A stretch of DNA of 6,788 nucleotides, taken from contig DIKR01000119.1 in NCBI GenBank assembly GCA_002424625.1, forward strand, positions 1-6,788, in the 5' to 3' direction. The stretch comes from Desulfuromonadaceae bacterium UBA5613. Lineage in GTDB: Bacteria > Desulfobacterota > Desulfuromonadia > Desulfuromonadales > UBA2197. The first letter of the stretch is position 1; each line of letters opens with the position of its first letter. This document shows, piece by piece, positions 5,250-6,788 of this stretch. The notes under the pieces were generated by a model. That model ran no database searches and was not told where the DNA came from. It saw only the letters and a list, made by a program, of their open reading frames with translations. A program made the translations under genes and the position numbers.

Positions 5250-6188
5250 ATGGCGACTATGAACTATTCTTCAAAAGTCCCTGAATCCTGCAGCGAAATG
5301 AACGTGACAGCTTATCTGGCGGCCCGCTTTACCTATTTACCTGAAAGTGCCTGGTCTCAGTTGGTGCAGGAAGGACGAATTTCCTGTAATGGATGTATCT
5401 GCGACGCAGCAACGACAATAGGCAAAGGCGACCGCATCAGTTGTGATTTGCCGGATTTCGAAGGACCTGCGGTGAACTTCGACTATGACATTATTTACGA
5501 AGATAAGTGGCTGTTCGCGGTCAACAAACCTGCGGGACTGCGCGTTCACAGTTCCGGAAAATTCGTCCACGCCAACCTGATCTACCATCTTCGTCACCTC
5601 CACCAACCACCTTACCCGGAGGCCAATCTGGTCAACCGACTCGATGCCGACACCTCGGGACTGGTTCTACTGGCGCGCGACAAGGTAGTGCTGGGCCAGT
5701 TAATGCGCCAGTTTGCCGAACGTCAGGTGGTTAAAGAGTATCTCGCCGTGGTCACTGGTCGTCCTTGTCCTGCCAACGGCATTATCAATCTGCCGATCGG
5801 CCCGGTGAAGGATGCCCGGGTTCCCCGCTTTGGTATAAACAGTTTGGAGGGGAAGCCGGCCGTGACCCACTACCGGACTATCCGCCATCTCTCCGGGCAT
5901 TTCACCCTGTTGGAGTTAAAACCGGAAACCGGCCGCACCCATCAACTGCGCGTCCATCTGGCGGCCATCGGTCACCCAATAGCCGGCGATGCCCTTTACA
6001 CCATGAATGACAACAACTATCTCGACTGGCGGCTTAATCCTGGCACGCTGACATCACTGCAGGGTCAAGCACTGCACAGCCATCAATTGCAGTTCTTTCA
6101 TCCCGTCGAGCAGACCGTCTGCACCCTGACTGCCCCCTTAGCCCCTGATATTGTGCAGTTCATCAAGGATGTGAGCAAATTACTCTAA
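5250..6188 (+). CDS. RluA-family pseudouridine synthase (RluC/RluD-like)
   Basis: A 312-residue RNA-modifying enzyme that converts uridine to pseudouridine, most likely in rRNA. An N-terminal S4-type RNA-binding region spans about 17-69 (VTAYLAARFTYLP, QEGRISCNG, GKGDRI). The catalytic domain follows: IIYEDKWLFAVNKPAGLRVH (81-100), the signature NRLDADTSGL with catalytic Asp132, KEYLAVV (162-168), and ETGRTHQLRVHLAAIGHPI (226-244). Length and order fit the RluA/RluC/RluD group, but the exact target uridine cannot be assigned. No Shine-Dalgarno is visible before the ATG at 5250 or before the in-frame ATG at 5259, so the exact start is uncertain by 3 codons. A weak promoter (CTGTCA 5192-5197, TTAAAT 5215-5220) is possible. 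TAGAAT at 5246-5251 would instead place transcription at the second ATG. No terminator follows before ppc. Confidence 0.93.
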   Translation: MATMNYSSKVPESCSEMNVTAYLAARFTYLPESAWSQLVQEGRISCNGCICDAATTIGKGDRISCDLPDFEGPAVNFDYDIIYEDKWLFAVNKPAGLRVHSSGKFVHANLIYHLRHLHQPPYPEANLVNRLDADTSGLVLLARDKVVLGQLMRQFAERQVVKEYLAVVTGRPCPANGIINLPIGPVKDARVPRFGINSLEGKPAVTHYRTIRHLSGHFTLLELKPETGRTHQLRVHLAAIGHPIAGDALYTMNDNNYLDWRLNPGTLTSLQGQALHSHQLQFFHPVEQTVCTLTAPLAPDIVQFIKDVSKLL

Positions 6189-6222
6189 TTCATAAAGCGC
6201 TTCCCCTGCCCCACTCCTCAAC

Positions 6223-6231
6223 TGTGATAAT
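6223..6231 (+). promoter_or_regulatory. Possible extended -10 promoter of ppc
   Basis: TGTGATAAT is an extended -10 element with 5 of 6 matches in GATAAT. No convincing -35 box is present 16-18 bases upstream. Transcription would start near 6238, about 27 bases before the start codon. Cotranscription with the pseudouridine synthase gene is the alternative. Confidence 0.35.
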
Positions 6232-6250
6232 CTATTAAAAAGTGACTATA

Positions 6251-6256
6251 AGGAGG
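6251..6256 (+). promoter_or_regulatory. Ribosome binding site of ppc
   Basis: A consensus AGGAGG 8 bases before the ATG at 6265, the strongest ribosome binding site in the window. It fixes the ppc start. Confidence 0.85.
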
Positions 6257-6264
6257 AAGTGACA

Positions 6265-6788
6265 ATGGAACTTTTTTGGCAGAGCGACGATCAACCACAG
6301 CGACTGGCGGAACTGTGCGGCAGTCAAGAATCAGAGCGCGAGCGGCCGTTGCGGCGGGATGTGCGCTCTCTCGGCATGCTCCTCGGTATGGTCATCCGCG
6401 AACAGGCGGGCGAAGCGACCTTTGCCCTGGAAGAGACGTTGCGAGAACTGGTCATCGCCGACCGGCGGACCATCGCTGCCGACACAGGGCCACGCCCCTT
6501 ACAGGAGCGCGCTCGCGCCACGGTCAGCGATCTCTCCCTGGAAGAAACCCACAACATTGTCAAGGCCTTTGCCAACTTCTTCGAACTGACCAATCTTGCC
6601 GAAAGCAACGAACGTAAACGCCGCCTGCGCGCCGGCGGACTCGGTACGGTGCCGCCCAAAGCGGGTAGCATGCGCGGCACGCTTTTGCGGCTGCGCGCTG
6701 CCGGGATCAGCGCCGATACAGTGCTGGCCGCTCTGGCGCAGCTTGAGCTGGTGCCGGTCTTTACCGCCCATCCGACCGAGGTGGCGCG
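6265..6788 (+). CDS. ppc: Phosphoenolpyruvate carboxylase, N-terminal part (3' end outside window)
   Basis: The frame runs open from the ATG to the window edge, giving 174 residues of a protein that is normally around 900. Phosphoenolpyruvate carboxylase fixes bicarbonate onto PEP to make oxaloacetate, replenishing the TCA cycle; it is cytosolic and tetrameric. The visible part shows the family's N-terminal pattern: RRDVRSLGMLLGMVIREQAG (30-49), AFANFFELTNLAE (101-113), and the conserved LELVPVFTAHPTEVA (160-174). His169 in TAHPTEV is the essential active-site histidine of the family. The residue expected next is the conserved Arg, and the last two bases (CG) fit an Arg codon. It lies 76 bases after the pseudouridine synthase gene on the same strand, with a consensus ribosome binding site and a possible promoter of its own. 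Nothing suggests truncation other than the window boundary. Confidence 0.95.
   Translation, partial: MELFWQSDDQPQRLAELCGSQESERERPLRRDVRSLGMLLGMVIREQAGEATFALEETLRELVIADRRTIAADTGPRPLQERARATVSDLSLEETHNIVKAFANFFELTNLAESNERKRRLRAGGLGTVPPKAGSMRGTLLRLRAAGISADTVLAALAQLELVPVFTAHPTEVA

Noticed and set aside
6276..6617. A 113-codon plus-strand frame within the start of ppc
   Set aside because: It is in a different frame from the ppc reading frame, which carries the conserved PEP carboxylase motifs and the consensus ribosome binding site.
1..6788. CRISPR array, tRNA or rRNA gene, insertion sequence, integrase or attachment site
   Set aside because: I saw no regularly spaced repeats, no tRNA-like cloverleaf, no transposase or integrase coding sequence and no long flanking repeats.

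Overview
The window looks like ordinary chromosomal DNA of a Gram-negative bacterium. Two encoded proteins have export signals, and one carries a secreted-type Ig-like domain. The mix of genes, the moderately high G+C (about 60% in sampled lines of most genes) and the DUF1540 protein would suit a deltaproteobacterium of the Desulfuromonadales/Geobacter type. That placement is inference from gene style only; no rRNA or other marker is present.

Layout, left to right. Bases 1-389 hold the C-terminal end of a large exported protein with a bacterial Ig-like domain and a methionine-rich tail, closed by a strong hairpin terminator (482-521). Two minus-strand genes follow: a small eight-cysteine protein with two DUF1540 repeats (582-875), and upstream of it a secreted, small intradiol-dioxygenase-like protein (957-1421). 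A 101-bp divergent promoter region separates the latter from a plus-strand patatin-like phospholipase (1523-2668). The phospholipase converges with a 4-bp overlap on a minus-strand exported methionine sulfoxide reductase, msrA (2665-3273). Behind msrA lie its own promoter and a 40-nt terminator hairpin. That hairpin ends the next minus-strand gene, a Na/Pi-cotransporter-like protein with a C-terminal PhoU-like domain (3423-5105). A second divergent region (5106-5249) leads to a plus-strand RluA-family pseudouridine synthase (5250-6188). The window closes with the first 174 codons of phosphoenolpyruvate carboxylase, ppc (6265 to the edge).

The genes look like a series of short, mostly monocistronic units and not one pathway. 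Only DUF1540/intradiol dioxygenase (same strand, 81-bp gap) and rluA-family/ppc (same strand, 76-bp gap) could share transcripts, and each downstream gene has a candidate promoter of its own. Envelope functions dominate: Ig-like surface protein, secreted dioxygenase, exported MsrA and a phosphate carrier.

I do not see a convincing undescribed multi-gene system. The points most worth a second look are the mirror-image promoter pair at 1429-1489 with an apparently leaderless dioxygenase gene, the secreted dioxygenase with a complete active site, the duplicated DUF1540 cysteine module, the methionine-rich tail of the first protein, and the A+T-rich composition of msrA compared with its neighbours.
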